DNA of 64,000 bases. Source: Hyphomicrobiales bacterium (lineage in GTDB: Bacteria; Pseudomonadota; Alphaproteobacteria; Rhizobiales; Rhizobiaceae). Numbering within the stretch: position 1 is the stretch's first letter; every line of letters starts with the position of its first letter. Location of the stretch: the NCBI GenBank assembly GCA_900472625.1, contig UCIT01000002.1, positions 54,422 through 118,421 of the forward strand. The letters are read 5' to 3'. Of this stretch, positions 1 through 11,408 are shown piece by piece. Both the position numbers and the translations under genes were made by a program. The notes under the pieces were generated by a model. That model made no database searches and was not told the DNA's origin. It worked only from the letters and a program-made list of their open reading frames with translations.

Positions 1-647
1 TTCATCGGAATACTGGGCGCCATGTCGCGCGCCCGGTCCGGCAGGCCGCCGGAAGCATGGATCTCGGTGTCGATGACGCCGGGCCGGATCGCGTTCACCC
101 GCACGCCCTCGGTCGCCACCTCGCGGGCAAGGCCGATGGTGAAGGTGTCGATCGCGGCCTTCGAGGCGGCGTAATCGACATATTGCGACGGAGAGCCAAT
201 GATCGCCGCCATCGACGAGATATTGACGATCGCCCCGCCCTTGCCGCCATGTTTGCTCGACATGCGGCGCACGGCCTCGGCCGCGCAGAGGATCGAGCCG
301 GTGATGTTGATCCGCATTATCCGCTCAAGCCGCGCCACCGACATTTCGTCGACACGTGCCGGCGCATCAACGATGCCGGCATTGTTGGCAAGCCCGTCCA
401 GCCGGCCGAACCGCCGGTCGACGGCCGCAAACATCGCCACGATGTCGTCGGCGTTGCCGACATCGCCCTGGATCGCGAATGCTTCACCGCCACCGGCCTC
501 GATCGTCGAGACCACGGCATCGGCCGCTTGCCTGTTGGACGCATAATTGACGGCCACCCGCCAGCCCTTTCGGGCGGCAAGCAGGCAGATCGCGGCGCCG
601 ATGCCGCGGCTGCCGCCGGTGACCAGAAGAACAGGGGCTTCGCTCAT
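1..647 (-). CDS. SDR family oxidoreductase (3' end cut by window edge)
   Basis: Short-chain dehydrogenase/reductase of the classical NAD(P)-dependent type. The reading frame opens with ATG at 647 and runs off the window at base 1, so the C-terminus is missing. Visible are the Rossmann glycine motif TGGSRGIG at about residues 10-17, the NNAG motif at 88-91, and the catalytic order Ser (NISSM), then Tyr and Lys in YAASK. The partial protein reads to an IRPGVIDT segment typical of the substrate loop. The start overlaps the stop of the upstream secreted-protein gene by four bases (ATGA), so the two are probably translationally coupled. The substrate cannot be told from sequence; glucose/3-oxoacyl reductase-like names would be guesses. 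Confidence 0.9.
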   Translation of the reverse strand, partial: MSEAPVLLVTGGSRGIGAAICLLAARKGWRVAVNYASNRQAADAVVSTIEAGGGEAFAIQGDVGNADDIVAMFAAVDRRFGRLDGLANNAGIVDAPARVDEMSVARLERIMRINITGSILCAAEAVRRMSSKHGGKGGAIVNISSMAAIIGSPSQYVDYAASKAAIDTFTIGLAREVATEGVRVNAIRPGVIDTEIHASGGLPDRARDMAPSIPM

Positions 648-1153
648 GTGCCGCATCCCTTGAAATCGAGAACGTCCCACGGCGCCACCGAAGCCTTGCC
701 CTCGCCCCAGATCGACGAGCCGCGAATGGCCGGACCGATGCCCGGCAGCACGACCTTGCCGGCCGCCTCGCCGGCTTCCGGCTGCAAATTGGCCATCTCG
801 CCCTTGGCGCTCATGCCGTAGACCATGCCCTGCCAGATGGTGCAGGCTTCGAGATCGGCGCCGGTCGCATCGCCGTCGGGGCAATGGAACATCACCATGC
901 CGATCGACCGCGAGGGATCCTCGGAGGGCATCACATAGCCGTCGAGCGTAAGCGGCGTCTGCAAGACTTTGAGCGTGAATCTGTTGCTGGCGACAGCCGC
1001 CGCCGAATTGATCGGCGTGAACCGCAGCTCGTAGGCGCCGTCGCGATCGGCGTAGACAGCATCGGCCTGCTTGCACTCGACCGCCAGCAGCGGCTGGCCG
1101 CAGAGCGCGGTGAAAACGAGAGTGGCGATGGTCACAGGAAGCTTACGCATCAT
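644..1153 (-). CDS. Secreted protein of unknown function, 169 aa
   Basis: An N-terminal signal peptide is clear: a basic start (MMRK), a hydrophobic core and a likely cleavage after a CGQPLLA-type stretch near residue 24. The mature part has four cysteines (in ECKQ, FHCP, EACT and GCGT contexts), consistent with two disulphides in the periplasm. I do not recognise the family. It lies 4 bases downstream of the MAPEG gene and overlaps the next SDR gene by ATGA, so the three form a compact minus-strand unit downstream of sucB. Met at 1150 is an equally possible start. Confidence 0.7.
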   Translation of the reverse strand: MMRKLPVTIATLVFTALCGQPLLAVECKQADAVYADRDGAYELRFTPINSAAAVASNRFTLKVLQTPLTLDGYVMPSEDPSRSIGMVMFHCPDGDATGADLEACTIWQGMVYGMSAKGEMANLQPEAGEAAGKVVLPGIGPAIRGSSIWGEGKASVAPWDVLDFKGCGT

Positions 1154-1157
1154 TGCC

Positions 1158-1547
1158 TCACCACACGATGCCCGAGAACATCAGCACCAGCCCGATCGCC
1201 GACACCGACCAGATCCACGAGCGATAGGGGCTGAGCCCGATCAGATAGGCCGGCAGATAGGCGACGCGCGCCCAGAACCAAAGTGCCGCACCCCAATGGG
1301 TCAGGCTGTCGGAATGGCCGGATGCCACCGTGACCACGGCGAGCGCGATGAAGATGGGGTAGGTTTCCTGAAAATTCCTCAGCGCCCGCGTCGCGCGGCC
1401 GGTGAGCACATTCGGCTCCGGCTCGTGGTCGCGCGTCGAGTTGGCATCCTTGACGCCGCTCTGCATGCGGTAGGCGGCTGCCTGCGCCATCATGTAAGCG
1501 AAGGCGAGCGCGGTGCTCCAGAGCAGGTAGACAAGTTCCAGCGACAT
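1158..1547 (-). CDS. MAPEG family membrane protein
   Basis: 129-residue integral membrane protein with about four hydrophobic segments. The sequence RALRNFQETYPIF in the middle matches the conserved MAPEG pattern (arginine-rich loop followed by N-x-E-x-x-P/Y), and the length is typical of bacterial members. In eukaryotes the family (membrane-associated proteins in eicosanoid and glutathione metabolism) includes glutathione transferases; the bacterial role is usually unknown. The gene follows sucB by about 50 bases on the same strand but is probably not functionally tied to the TCA cycle. Confidence 0.85.
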   Translation of the reverse strand: MSLELVYLLWSTALAFAYMMAQAAAYRMQSGVKDANSTRDHEPEPNVLTGRATRALRNFQETYPIFIALAVVTVASGHSDSLTHWGAALWFWARVAYLPAYLIGLSPYRSWIWSVSAIGLVLMFSGIVW

Positions 1548-1601
1548 CAGGTGTTCCGGTGCTGAGGCGAAAAGGGCCGCTCGCGCGGCCCTGTCGGTCT
1601 C

Positions 1602-2849
1602 TTAGAGATCGAGAACGAGACGTTCCGGATCCTCGAGGCTTTCCTTGACGCGGACGAGGAAGGTCACGGCTTCCTTACCGTCGACGATGCGGTGATCGTA
1701 GGACAGCGCGAGATACATCATCGGACGGATGACGATCTGGCCGCCGACGACGACGGGACGGTCCTGGATCTTGTGCATTCCGAGGATGCCCGACTGCGGC
1801 GCGTTCAGGATCGGCGAGGACATCAGCGAGCCGTACACACCGCCATTGGTGATGGTGAACGTGCCGCCCTGCATGTCGGCCATCGAGAGAGAGCCGTCGC
1901 GGGCGAGCTTCGCCAGGCGACCGAGGTCCTTTTCGATGCCGGCGATCGACAGCTGGTCGGCGTCGCGGATGATCGGCACGACCAGGCCCTTGTCGGTGCC
2001 GACGGCCATGCCGATGTGGCAGTAGTTCTTGTAGATCAGGTCGGTGCCGTCGATTTCGGCGTTGACGGCAGGCAGTTCCTTCAGCGCGTGCGTCACGGCC
2101 TTGGTGAAGAAGCCCATGAAGCCGAGCTTGACGCCATGCTTCTTTTCAAAGACGTCCTTGTACTTGGCGCGCAGCGCCATGACAGCGCTCATGTCCACCT
2201 CGTTGTAGGTGGTCAGCATGGCGGCGGTGTTCTGGGCGTCCTTGAGGCGCTTGGCGATCGTCTGGCGCAGACGCGTCATCTTCACGCGCTCTTCGCGACC
2301 GGCATCCTCGACGGTCGAAGGACCGCGTGCAGCAACCGGTGCGGCAGGAGCGGCCGCCGGAGCGGAGATACCCTTGGCGACGGCGGCGATCACGTCGCCC
2401 TTCAGAACCTGGCCACGCTTGCCGGAGCCATCGACCTGATCGGCAGAGATGTTGTTTTCAGCCAGCATCTTCGAGGCGGCCGGTGCCGGCGGCATCGAGG
2501 ATACGGAAGCGGAGGCGGACGCTGCGGCGGCAACCGGAGCCGGTGCGGCGGGTGCAGGCTCGGCGGCCTTGGCCGGAGCAGCGGCGGGCGCCGGCGCGGC
2601 AGCACCGGCTGCGGCAGCGGCGATCTGGCCGAGCAACGCGTCGAGACCGACGGTTTCGCCGGCCTGAGCGACGATTTCGGTCAGCACGCCGGCGGCAGGT
2701 GCCGGGACTTCGATGGTCACCTTGTCGGTTTCAAGCTCGACGAGCGGTTCGTCGGCCTTGATGACATCGCCGACCTTCTTGAACCAGGTGCCGACGGTTG
2801 CCTCGCTGACGGATTCACCGAGAGTTGGAACGCGGATTTCTGTGGCCAT
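1602..2849 (-). CDS. sucB: 2-oxoglutarate dehydrogenase E2, dihydrolipoamide succinyltransferase
   Basis: E2 core of the 2-oxoglutarate dehydrogenase complex; transfers the succinyl group from E1-bound thiamine to CoA through lipoate. Domain order: lipoyl domain (residues 1-75) with lipoyl lysine K43 in ETDKV, an Ala/Pro-rich linker (about 80-115), the peripheral-subunit binding domain (about 120-155, with [13 protein letters not shown]), a second linker, then the catalytic domain ending with SYDHRIVDG, where H386 and D390 are the expected catalytic residues. Length 415 aa fits the family. Last gene of the TCA run, 108 bases after sucA. No lpd (E3) gene is present in this window. Confidence 0.98.
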   Translation of the reverse strand: MATEIRVPTLGESVSEATVGTWFKKVGDVIKADEPLVELETDKVTIEVPAPAAGVLTEIVAQAGETVGLDALLGQIAAAAAGAAAPAPAAAPAKAAEPAPAAPAPVAAAASASASVSSMPPAPAASKMLAENNISADQVDGSGKRGQVLKGDVIAAVAKGISAPAAAPAAPVAARGPSTVEDAGREERVKMTRLRQTIAKRLKDAQNTAAMLTTYNEVDMSAVMALRAKYKDVFEKKHGVKLGFMGFFTKAVTHALKELPAVNAEIDGTDLIYKNYCHIGMAVGTDKGLVVPIIRDADQLSIAGIEKDLGRLAKLARDGSLSMADMQGGTFTITNGGVYGSLMSSPILNAPQSGILGMHKIQDRPVVVGGQIVIRPMMYLALSYDHRIVDGKEAVTFLVRVKESLEDPERLVLDL

Positions 2850-2957
2850 TGTTCAAATCCTGAATTTTTGATCGTTGTGATGGGACGGCGTTCCGGCGGA
2901 GGCCGAAGAACGGATAAATTCGGAGAGGAAGCAACTCCCTCTCCGATCTCATTCTCT

Positions 2958-5942
2958 TTAGCCGCCGAGCGCATCCTCGAGGAATGCGGCGAGCTGTGCC
3001 AGATGCTTGGACATCAGGCCGGTTGCGGGCGATGCCGCGGCCGGACGTCCGGTGTAGCGAACGCGCTGGTACTTCGCATCGATATGGGCAAGCACCCATT
3101 CCAGATACGGGTCGATGAACGACCATGCACCCATGTTCTTCGGCTCTTCCTGGCACCAGACCATTTCCGCGTTGCGGAAGCGCGACAGCTCGTTGATGAG
3201 CGCCTTGGCCGGGAACGGATAGAGCTGTTCGACGCGCAGCAGGTAAACGTCGTCTACGCCGCGCTTTTCGCGTTCTTCCAGCAGGTCGTAATAGACCTTG
3301 CCCGAGCACATCACGACGCGACGGATCTTGGCGTCCTTCTGCAGCTTGATCGGACCATCCTTGATCACCTCGGCATCGTCCCAGAGCAGACGGTGGAACG
3401 AGGTTTCGCCGGCCATCTCCGCCAGACCCGACACCGCGCGCTTGTGGCGCAGCAGCGACTTCGGCGTCATCAGGATCAGCGGCTTGCGGAAGTCGCGCTT
3501 CACCTGGCGGCGCAGGATGTGGAAGTAGTTCGCCGGCGTCGTGACGTTGGCGACCTGCATGTTGTCTTCCGCGCAAAGCTGCAGGAAGCGTTCGAGGCGG
3601 GCCGAAGAGTGTTCCGGACCCTGACCTTCATAGCCGTGCGGCAGCAGGCAGACGAGGCCGGACATGCGCAGCCACTTGCGTTCGCCAGACGAGATGAACT
3701 GGTCGAACACCACCTGAGCACCGTTGGCGAAGTCGCCGAACTGGGCTTCCCAGAGCGTCAGCGCGTTCGGACGGGCGAGCGAATAGCCGTATTCGAAGCC
3801 GAGCACGGCCTCTTCCGACAGCATCGAGTTGATGACCTCGTAGCGCGCCTGGGTCGGCGACAGGTTGGCGAGCGGGATGTAGCGCTCTTCCGTTTCCTGA
3901 TCGTAGAGCACCGAGTGGCGCTGCGAGAACGTCCCGCGTTCGCAATCCTGGCCGGAAAGGCGGATCTTGTGGCCTTCCGTCACGAGACCGCCGAACGCCA
4001 GCGCTTCCGCGGTCGCCCAGTCGATGCCTTCGCCGGTCGAGATCATGTTCGAACGGTTTTCCATGAAGCGCTGGATGGTGCGGTGCGCGTGGAATCCATC
4101 AGGAATTTCGGAGAGCTTGCGGCCGATTTCCTTCAGCTGCTTCATCGGGATGGCGGTCTTGCCACGACGCTGCTCGTCGGCATTGTCGGCAGTGCGCAGG
4201 CCCGACCACTCGCCGTCCAGCCAGTCGGCCTTATTAGGCTTGTAGTGCTGGCCGGCCTCGAACTCCTGCTCGAGATGGGCGCGCCAGTCGGCCTTCATCT
4301 TCTCGACTTCGCCTTCGCTCAGCACACCTTCGGCAACCAGCCGCTCGCCGTAGAGCTGCAGAACCGTCTTGTGGCTGCGGATGACCTTGTACATCTTCGG
4401 CTGCGTGAAGGACGGTTCGTCGCCTTCGTTGTGGCCGTAGCGACGGTAGCAGAACATGTCGAGGACCACAGGCTTGTGGAACTTCATGCGGAATTCCATG
4501 GCAACCTTGGCGCCATAGACAACCGCTTCCGGATCGTCACCGTTGACGTGCAGGATCGGCGCCTCGATCATCTTGGCGACGTCGGACGGATAGGGCGACG
4601 AGCGCGAGAAGGCCGGATTGGTGGTGAAGCCGATCTGGTTGTTGATGATCACGTGCATGGTGCCGGCAACCCGGTGACCGCGCAGGCCCGACAGGCCGAG
4701 GATTTCGGCGATCACGCCCTGGCCGGCGAATGCGGCGTCGCCGTGGATCAGCAGCGGCAGAACCTTGGAGCGCTCGGACAGCGGGATGGTGTCGCCTTCC
4801 CAGACGGTGGCGCCCATGTCCTGCTTGGCGCGTGCCTTGCCCATGACGACAGGATCGACGATCTCGAGGTGCGACGGGTTGGCCGTCAGCGACACGTGGA
4901 TCTTGTTGCCGTCGAATTCGCGGTCGGAGGAAGCGCCGAGATGGTACTTCACGTCGCCGGAGCCTTCGACTTCGTCAGGCGCGTAGGAGCCGCCCTTGAA
5001 CTCGTGGAAGATGGCGCGGTGCGGCTTGCCCATGACCTGAGACAGCACGTTCAGGCGGCCACGGTGGGCCATGCCGAACACGGCTTCCTTGAGGCCGAGA
5101 TGGCCGCCGCGCTTGAGGATCTGCTCCAGCGCCGGGATCAGCGATTCACCGCCGTCGAGGCCGAAGCGCTTGGTGCCCTTGAACTTGACGTCGAGGAACT
5201 GCTCGTAGCCTTCGGCTTCGATGATCTTCGCAAGGATCGCCTTCTTGCCTTCGGCGGTGAAGGCAACGCCCTTGTCAGGACCTTCGATGCGTTCCTGGAT
5301 CCAGGCCTTTTCCTCGGGATTGGAAATGTGCATGAACTCGACGCCGATCGTCGAGCAGTAGGTGCGCTCGAGAATCTCGATCATCTCGCGAATGCTGGCG
5401 TATTCGAGGCCCAGCACGTTGTCGATAAAGATCTTGCGGTCGTAGTCGGCGGCGGTGAAGCCGTAATTTTCAGGCGCCAGCTCGTGGTAGTCTTCCACGG
5501 GAGCGGCGATGCCGAGCGGGTCGAGCTTGGCGTGCAGGTGGCCGCGCATGCGGTAGGCGCGGATCATCATGATGGCGCGCACGCTGTCGCGCGTCGCCTG
5601 CAGGATGTCGGCGCCGTCGGCCGGCTTGCCGGCTGCTTCCGCCTTCGCCTTGACCTTGGTCTCGACCACCTTCTCGATGATGCCCCAGTCGCCGTCGAGC
5701 GCCGAGACCAGATCGCCGCTGGCCTGCAGCGGCCAGTTCTTCTTGCGCCAGGACGCACCCTTGGCGGCCCGCTTCACATCATCAGGATTGTCTTCCAGCG
5801 CCTTGAAGAATGAACGCCATTCCTCGTTGACCGATGCCGGATCGTCCTCGTAGCGCGCATAGAGCTGCTCGATGTAAGCAGCGTTGGCGCCATCCAGGAA
5901 CGAGGTGATCTGAAACTGCTCGTTGGCTTCTTGCCGTGCCAT
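2958..5942 (-). CDS. sucA: 2-oxoglutarate dehydrogenase E1 component
   Basis: Thiamine-diphosphate-dependent decarboxylase, E1 of the 2-oxoglutarate dehydrogenase complex, committing carbon from 2-oxoglutarate to succinyl-CoA. I start it at ATG 5942 (MARQEANEQF), giving 994 aa, the usual rhizobial length; an upstream in-frame extension to 6077 is low-quality and lacks family resemblance. Visible are the N-terminal E2-binding region (FLDGANAAYIEQLY, then EEWRSFF), the active-site segment GMAHRGRLNVL, the ThDP/Mg region GDAAFAGQGV and the C-terminal transketolase-like domain. It lies 157 bases downstream of sucD and upstream of sucB on the same strand. Confidence 0.98.
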   Translation of the reverse strand: MARQEANEQFQITSFLDGANAAYIEQLYARYEDDPASVNEEWRSFFKALEDNPDDVKRAAKGASWRKKNWPLQASGDLVSALDGDWGIIEKVVETKVKAKAEAAGKPADGADILQATRDSVRAIMMIRAYRMRGHLHAKLDPLGIAAPVEDYHELAPENYGFTAADYDRKIFIDNVLGLEYASIREMIEILERTYCSTIGVEFMHISNPEEKAWIQERIEGPDKGVAFTAEGKKAILAKIIEAEGYEQFLDVKFKGTKRFGLDGGESLIPALEQILKRGGHLGLKEAVFGMAHRGRLNVLSQVMGKPHRAIFHEFKGGSYAPDEVEGSGDVKYHLGASSDREFDGNKIHVSLTANPSHLEIVDPVVMGKARAKQDMGATVWEGDTIPLSERSKVLPLLIHGDAAFAGQGVIAEILGLSGLRGHRVAGTMHVIINNQIGFTTNPAFSRSSPYPSDVAKMIEAPILHVNGDDPEAVVYGAKVAMEFRMKFHKPVVLDMFCYRRYGHNEGDEPSFTQPKMYKVIRSHKTVLQLYGERLVAEGVLSEGEVEKMKADWRAHLEQEFEAGQHYKPNKADWLDGEWSGLRTADNADEQRRGKTAIPMKQLKEIGRKLSEIPDGFHAHRTIQRFMENRSNMISTGEGIDWATAEALAFGGLVTEGHKIRLSGQDCERGTFSQRHSVLYDQETEERYIPLANLSPTQARYEVINSMLSEEAVLGFEYGYSLARPNALTLWEAQFGDFANGAQVVFDQFISSGERKWLRMSGLVCLLPHGYEGQGPEHSSARLERFLQLCAEDNMQVANVTTPANYFHILRRQVKRDFRKPLILMTPKSLLRHKRAVSGLAEMAGETSFHRLLWDDAEVIKDGPIKLQKDAKIRRVVMCSGKVYYDLLEEREKRGVDDVYLLRVEQLYPFPAKALINELSRFRNAEMVWCQEEPKNMGAWSFIDPYLEWVLAHIDAKYQRVRYTGRPAAASPATGLMSKHLAQLAAFLEDALGG

Positions 5943-6099
5943 GGTGATACGCGGACGTTTTAGTCCGCCTCCTGACTTTGTTGTCTGCCGGTCCCTTTGA
6001 CCAGCTGCCGCATCTGTCTTCGCCGCCTGTCCGCGGCTCTCGTCTTGGGTAGAACCGGGCAGGTGGCGAAAGCGCAACCTGCCCGACCTATAGATTGGC

Positions 6100-7002
6100 T
6101 CAGCCCTTCAGGACTTCAACCAGCGTCTTGCCGAGGCGTGCCGGGGAAGGCGACACCTTGATGCCGGCCGCTTCCATGGCCGAGATCTTCGATTCCGCAT
6201 CGCCCTTGCCGCCGGAAACGACAGCGCCGGCGTGGCCCATGGTACGACCCTTCGGAGCCGTACGGCCTGCGATGAAGCCTGCCATCGGCTTCTTGCGGCC
6301 CTTCTTGGCTTCGTCGATCAGGAACTGTGCAGCGTCTTCTTCAGCCGAACCGCCGATTTCGCCGATCATGATGATCGAGGTCGTAGCGTCGTCGGCCAGG
6401 AACATCTCGAGCACGTCGATGAACTCGGTGCCCTTGACCGGATCGCCGCCGATGCCGACAGCCGTCGTCTGGCCGAGGCCTTCGTTTGACGTCTGGAAAA
6501 CGGCTTCGTAGGTGAGCGTGCCGGAGCGCGAAACGATACCGACCGAACCCTTGCGGAAGATCGAGCCCGGCATGATGCCGATCTTGCATTCTTCCGGCGT
6601 CAGGATACCCGGGCAGTTCGGGCCGAGCAGGCGCGACTTGGAGCGGTCGAGGCGCGCCTTGACGCGGACCATGTCCATGACCGGGATGCCTTCGGTGATG
6701 CAGGTGATGAACGGGATCTCGGCGTCGATCGCCTCGATGATCGCGTCGGCAGCGCCGGCCGGCGGAACGTAGATCACCGATGCGTCAGCGCCGGTGCGTT
6801 CCTTGGCTTCGGCAACCGTGGCAAAGATCGGCAGGCTCTCGCCCTTCGAACCGGTCCAGGTTTCGCCACCCTTCTTCGGGTGGATACCGCCGACCATCTG
6901 CGTGCCGTAATAGGCCAGCGCCTGTTCGGTGTGGAAGGTGCCGGTCTTGCCGGTCAGGCCCTGAACGAGAACCTTGGTATTCTTGTTTACGAGAATAGAC
7001 AT
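6100..7002 (-). CDS. sucD: Succinyl-CoA synthetase alpha subunit
   Basis: Alpha subunit of succinate-CoA ligase, which makes ATP/GTP by substrate-level phosphorylation while converting succinyl-CoA to succinate. The 300-aa length is standard. The N-terminal CoA-binding fold begins with [12 protein letters not shown], and the phosphorylated histidine is H257 in the C-terminal [10 protein letters not shown] segment. Sixteen bases separate it from sucC, consistent with stoichiometric co-translation. Confidence 0.98.
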   Translation of the reverse strand: MSILVNKNTKVLVQGLTGKTGTFHTEQALAYYGTQMVGGIHPKKGGETWTGSKGESLPIFATVAEAKERTGADASVIYVPPAGAADAIIEAIDAEIPFITCITEGIPVMDMVRVKARLDRSKSRLLGPNCPGILTPEECKIGIMPGSIFRKGSVGIVSRSGTLTYEAVFQTSNEGLGQTTAVGIGGDPVKGTEFIDVLEMFLADDATTSIIMIGEIGGSAEEDAAQFLIDEAKKGRKKPMAGFIAGRTAPKGRTMGHAGAVVSGGKGDAESKISAMEAAGIKVSPSPARLGKTLVEVLKG

Positions 7003-7018
7003 CTATCAGGTCCCCAGA

Positions 7019-8212
<1,194 letters not shown>

Positions 8213-8252
8213 GGATCTGTTCCTGTTTGGATTGCGTCAGCGGCCGGTCGGC

Positions 8253-9317
<1,065 letters not shown>

Positions 9318-9330
9318 TTATTTCTGGGTG

Positions 9331-9346
9331 AACGATTTCAATCGTT
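9331..9346. promoter_or_regulatory. Palindrome 1 upstream of mdh-suc operon
   Basis: AACGATT-tc-AATCGTT: perfect 7-base arms with a 2-base centre, located 116-131 bases upstream of the mdh start codon. It lies in an AT-richer intergenic stretch and shares its architecture (16 bp, 7+2+7) with the palindrome at 9361-9376; the two centres are exactly 30 bases apart. Candidate dimeric-regulator site; the regulator is unknown. Confidence 0.45.
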
Positions 9347-9360
9347 TAGAATATAAAACT

Positions 9361-9376
9361 CTTACGTAAACGTAAG
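9361..9376. promoter_or_regulatory. Palindrome 2 upstream of mdh-suc operon
   Basis: CTTACGT-aa-ACGTAAG: perfect 7-base arms around a 2-base centre, 146-161 bases upstream of the mdh start. On the minus strand it is followed by TATATTCT about 15 bases on, so it could overlap the -35 region of an mdh promoter. From memory the TTACGTAAACGTAA core resembles operators reported for LiuR-type MerR regulators of branched-chain amino-acid or acyl-CoA catabolism in proteobacteria; this match is an inference and not checked. Confidence 0.5.
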
Positions 9377-9395
9377 TTATTTTGTCATGAAACCG

Positions 9396-10559
9396 CTATT
9401 CTGCCGCCCGCTTTTCGTGGTGAAGAGCGAGATATTCGGCGCTTCTCATCTCGAACAGGCGTGATGCCGTGCGGTCGAATTCGAAGCCTTCAGTACCACG
9501 CGCTTGTGTCAGCAAGTTCTCAGGCATGGCTTCAGCTGAAATATAAAGCCGGACGGCGTGGTCGTAGAGCGTATCGACCAGAATGATGAAACGCTTCGTC
9601 TGGTTGCGCTTCTCCGGTCCGAGCAAGGGAACGTGATCGACAAATATGGCATCAAAGCGTTCGGAGATGGCGAGAAAGTCGGCCGCGCCGAGCGGCTTGT
9701 CGCAAAGATCTGAAAACGAGAACCGCGCCAGCCGGTCGACGGCCAGCGGCACATGGATCGAGCGCCCCTTCATCGGGATCTCGATCGGCTGCGCCTTGCG
9801 CCCGCGAAGCGCCTGGTTCCACGAGGCATCCATCGCCATATCGGCATGCGGCCCCAGCGGTGTCAGGTAGACCGGCAGGCTGTTGATCTTCTCCATCCGG
9901 TAGTCTGTCGGAGAATCCAGCGTCACCGTCTCGACATACTGGTTGAGCAGGCCGATGAATGGCGTGAATAGGCTGCGGTTCAGCCCGTCGCGATAGAGAT
10001 CGTCGGGCTCCACATTGGAGGTCGCGACAAGAATGCAGCCGCGCCCGAACAGGTCGGAAAACAACCGCGACAGGATCATCGCATCGGCGATGTCGGTGAC
10101 GGTGAACTCATCGAAACACAGCAATTCGGCTTCGGCATAGAGATCGGCACCCACGACCGGGATCGGGTCCGCCTGCTTGGTCTCGCCGTTCTTCAGCTTC
10201 AACCGGTGCGCCGCGATGCGGTTGTGCACGTCGGTCATGAATTCGTGGAAATGCGCCCGACGCTTCTTTTTTGTCGGCGCCATCTCGAAGAACATGTCCA
10301 TCAGCATCGTCTTGCCGCGCCCGACGCTGCCGTGGATGTAGAGGCCCTTGATCGTCTCGGAGGATTTCTTCTTGGCCGCGAACAGCCAGCCGAGCGCACT
10401 CGACTTCGCCGCCGGACGCTTCTGCTTGAGGTCGGACAGCACTCGATCGAGGCACTTGGCCACATGCATCTGGGCATCGTCGAGCTGCAGCGAACCCGAA
10501 GCCGTCAGCGACTTCAATTGTTCGCTGACGCTCAAGCTGTAGTCTGGCATCGGTTGCAT
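9396..10559 (-). CDS. zapE: Cell division protein ZapE (AFG1-like ATPase)
   Basis: AFG1/ZapE family P-loop ATPase, 387 aa from ATG 10559 (MQPMPDYSLS); ATG 10550 is a possible alternative. A GGCGGA sequence lies upstream of 10559. Walker A is HGSVGRGKT and Walker B is LLCFDEF, followed by the TDIADAMIL sensor stretch of this family. In E. coli ZapE associates with the division ring under stress; the mitochondrial homologue handles respiratory-complex subunits. It lies directly upstream of mdh on the same strand, with a ~180-base gap containing the mdh regulatory region. Confidence 0.93.
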   Translation of the reverse strand: MQPMPDYSLSVSEQLKSLTASGSLQLDDAQMHVAKCLDRVLSDLKQKRPAAKSSALGWLFAAKKKSSETIKGLYIHGSVGRGKTMLMDMFFEMAPTKKKRRAHFHEFMTDVHNRIAAHRLKLKNGETKQADPIPVVGADLYAEAELLCFDEFTVTDIADAMILSRLFSDLFGRGCILVATSNVEPDDLYRDGLNRSLFTPFIGLLNQYVETVTLDSPTDYRMEKINSLPVYLTPLGPHADMAMDASWNQALRGRKAQPIEIPMKGRSIHVPLAVDRLARFSFSDLCDKPLGAADFLAISERFDAIFVDHVPLLGPEKRNQTKRFIILVDTLYDHAVRLYISAEAMPENLLTQARGTEGFEFDRTASRLFEMRSAEYLALHHEKRAAE

Positions 10560-10608
10560 TTTAGAAAATCCGCCTGAAAAAGATCGGCGGAGCGAGCCGC
10601 CGGCTCGC

Positions 10609-11136
10609 TTACCGGCTGAGCGCGATCGGCTGGCCGCTGCTGGTCTGGCCGCTGAAGGCATTGTCGGCGGTCTTGTAGACGCTGCCGACCTGGTTGCCGT
10701 TGACGTCCTTCAGAACGACCTGCTTGCCCGCCACTTCCCATGAGCGCATCGCCGTCAGCTCGCCGACGCAACCGCGCGTGCCGCCGCGCGAACCGCTGCC
10801 GAGATTGGTGAGCGTCAGGAACATGTCGCACGAGCCGTTGACCCGCCAGCTGCCGACCAGCGATTCCTTGGTGACATCGAGGCCGCCGCCGCCGTTGGAC
10901 GCCATGGCGCCACCCTGCACGCCGCCCATCGGCGCATTGGTGGCCGGAGCCGCCGGGAACTGCGAGGAACCGCCCGGAGGCGGCAGCTGCCCGCCCTGCA
11001 CCTGGGGAACCGGTTGCGCCGTCAAGGGCGCCGGCGCCGAAGTCGAATTGTAGCTCGCATCGTTATAGGCCGTCCGCTGGCAACCGGCGAGTGACAGAAC
11101 AACCGCCATACCTGTCATCGCATATCGCAACTGCAT
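10609..11136 (-). CDS. Omp19-like outer-membrane lipoprotein, AprI/Inh protease-inhibitor family
   Basis: 175-aa lipoprotein. Start at ATG 11136 gives a short signal with lipobox LSLAGC, so the cysteine near residue 19 would be lipidated. After a Pro/Gly/Ala-rich linker the C-terminal ~90 residues form an AprI/Inh beta-barrel: GSWRVNGSC, then [18 protein letters not shown], then [14 protein letters not shown] at the end. This closely follows the pattern of Brucella Omp19, including the terminal TLSR-type residues. Omp19 inhibits proteases in the host; here the role is inferred as periplasmic or surface protease inhibition. Located 49 bases upstream of zapE on the same strand. Confidence 0.85.
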   Translation of the reverse strand: MQLRYAMTGMAVVLSLAGCQRTAYNDASYNSTSAPAPLTAQPVPQVQGGQLPPPGGSSQFPAAPATNAPMGGVQGGAMASNGGGGLDVTKESLVGSWRVNGSCDMFLTLTNLGSGSRGGTRGCVGELTAMRSWEVAGKQVVLKDVNGNQVGSVYKTADNAFSGQTSSGQPIALSR

Positions 11137-11408
11137 CTGAATGCTCCCGAATGTCCGCTTTTGTCGCATGAAACTAGAAATTAGGGTTATTTTCGAACTA
11201 ACGTATTTCACTTTGGTTAATCAAGTCGTCACAGCCGTAAATTGCCCGTGACTGAGCTAGGCCTGAAACGGCGCAATTCAACCGTGCTGGCCGAGAACGT
11301 CCTGCAGATAGAATTTGTCAGCAAGGTGATGGGCAGCCGATTCTCTGTTGCTTCGGCACGCAAATGCGTCCGGCAGCCCCGCCTGGGGCCGCCGGCGTCC
11401 GACGGATG

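Noticed and set aside
1692..5813. 1373-codon open frame on the plus strand antisense to sucB and sucA
   Set aside because: It mirrors the GC-rich third-base pattern of sucA/sucB, is full of His/Asp/Arg/Val-rich low-information sequence, and has no recognisable domain or ribosome site. It is a shadow frame.
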